Positions 40,023-40,580 of a DNA stretch of 40,580 nucleotides are shown piece after piece. Location of the stretch: NCBI GenBank assembly GCA_019637555.1, contig JAHBVK010000055.1, positions 1 to 40,580 of the forward strand, given 5' to 3'. The translations under genes were made by a program, and so were the position numbers. This DNA is from Anaerolineae bacterium (lineage in GTDB: Bacteria > Chloroflexota > Anaerolineae > Aggregatilineales > UBA2796). How positions within the stretch are numbered: position 1 is the stretch's first letter; each line of letters begins with the position of its first letter. The notes below the pieces were generated by a model that saw only the letters and a program-made list of their open reading frames with translations, was not told where the DNA came from and did no database searches.

Positions 40023-40580
40023 ATGACTCGGCTGTTCAAATTAAGCACTATCGTGATCGTTGTCACCTTGCTACTGGCGGGCGTGCCTACAAACGCGCAA
40101 ACTGAGGCATTGACTCCGGTGACGTTATTTCTTGGCTACATTCAGAATGTGCAGTTCACGCCGATCTACGTAGCGATGGAGCGCGGTTATTTCAAGGACG
40201 CGGGCATCGATCTGACGCTGGAATACAGCTTCAATGAGACTGATGGGATCACGCGGGTTGGTACAAATAATCTGCAATTCGCGTTGGTCAGCGGCGAGCA
40301 AACCCTGATCGCGCGGTCACAGCAAGCGCCGCTGGTGTACGTGTTCCGCTGGTATCAGAAATTCCCGATTGGCGTGGTCGTGCCAGCCGATAGCGAGATC
40401 GAGACGCCGGATCAACTGAAGGGCAAGATCGTTGGTGTGCCCGGCAAGTTCGGCGCGAGTTACACGGGCTTACAGGCACTGCTTCATGCCGCCGATCTGA
40501 CGGAAGCTGATCTCAAGGAAGTGAAGGCAATTGGCTTCGATACCGCGCCCATCGTCTGCGCGGGACAGGTGGAGGCGTCG
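40023..40580 (+). CDS. ribY: Riboflavin-binding protein of an ABC transporter, N-terminal part (cut by window end)
   Basis: 186 codons are visible and the frame stays open to the last base. It has a signal peptide (about 1-25, cleavage after NAQ or NAQT), then the NMT1/THI5-like binding-protein fold: TLFLGYIQNVQFTPIYVAME with RGYFKDAGIDLTLEY, DGITRVGTNNLQFALVSGEQ, and the hinge region KGKIVGVPGKFGASYTG. Proteins of this family bind pyrimidine precursors of thiamin or riboflavin; the FMN riboswitch upstream of ribX makes riboflavin the likely ligand. AGGAG at 40009-40013 fits the ATG. The ATP-binding subunit presumably follows outside the window. Confidence 0.87.
   Translation, partial: MTRLFKLSTIVIVVTLLLAGVPTNAQTEALTPVTLFLGYIQNVQFTPIYVAMERGYFKDAGIDLTLEYSFNETDGITRVGTNNLQFALVSGEQTLIARSQQAPLVYVFRWYQKFPIGVVVPADSEIETPDQLKGKIVGVPGKFGASYTGLQALLHAADLTEADLKEVKAIGFDTAPIVCAGQVEAS

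Overview
The window looks like a chromosomal segment of a Chloroflexota bacterium (Anaerolineae-like). The grounds are the Thr/Pro-rich stalks of the large secreted proteins, a riboflavin transporter of RibXY type behind an FMN riboswitch, and heptad-type intergenic repeats. This assignment is inferred from gene content; no marker gene or rRNA is present. Base composition is moderately GC-rich, apart from one AT-rich gene at 37516-38466.

Positions 1-15445 (+ strand) form an exopolysaccharide / O-antigen type locus. It holds the end of a polyprenyl-phosphate sugar transferase, a Gfo/Idh/MocA sugar oxidoreductase, a DegT-family sugar aminotransferase, a hexapeptide N-acetyltransferase (together a route to an acetamido sugar), a Wzc-like chain-length regulator/BY-kinase, three glycosyltransferases, glucose-1-phosphate cytidylyltransferase, a Wzy-like polymerase/ligase, a Wzx-like flippase, a GH26 glycanase and a SIMPL-domain secreted protein. 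The layout fits Wzx/Wzy-dependent assembly: priming on undecaprenyl phosphate, cytoplasmic build-up, flipping, polymerisation, and chain-length control by the kinase.

Positions 15559-24755 (- strand) hold a tandem family of surface proteins. Two giants (1461 and about 1359 aa) share a signal-anchor and an N,N-dimethylformamidase-beta-like domain but carry different modular C-termini (malectin-like modules in one; malectin-like plus PA14 in the other) joined by Thr/Pro stalks. A third gene is only the N-terminal 101 residues of the same family. A perfect bidirectional terminator separates this block from the polysaccharide locus.

Positions 25081-29782 (- strand) hold metabolic genes: a GMC-type FAD oxidoreductase, a 2H-phosphoesterase-like gene coupled to an L-2-hydroxyglutarate oxidase-like gene, and an isoprenylcysteine methyltransferase-like membrane protein. 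Positions 29951-33221 (+) are an overlapping run of an FAH-family hydrolase and two GNAT acetyltransferases, then a phosphoglucosamine mutase-like gene that could supply amino-sugar precursors. Positions 33280-38466 hold a secreted helix-hairpin-helix protein with an internal duplication plus its coupled membrane protein, a ubiquitin-like/FHA fusion, HIT and NUDIX genes that overlap, a FAIM1-like membrane protein and an FGE-fold secreted protein.

Positions 38522-40580 are a riboflavin uptake unit: extended -10 promoter, FMN riboswitch, a hairpin next to the start codon, a RibX-like permease and a truncated RibY-like binding protein. The strongest leads for novelty are the paralogous surface-protein cluster with its stand-alone N-terminal gene and repeated beta-modules, and the heptad repeats that begin right after stop codons. 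No insertion sequence, CRISPR array, tRNA or rRNA was recognised.
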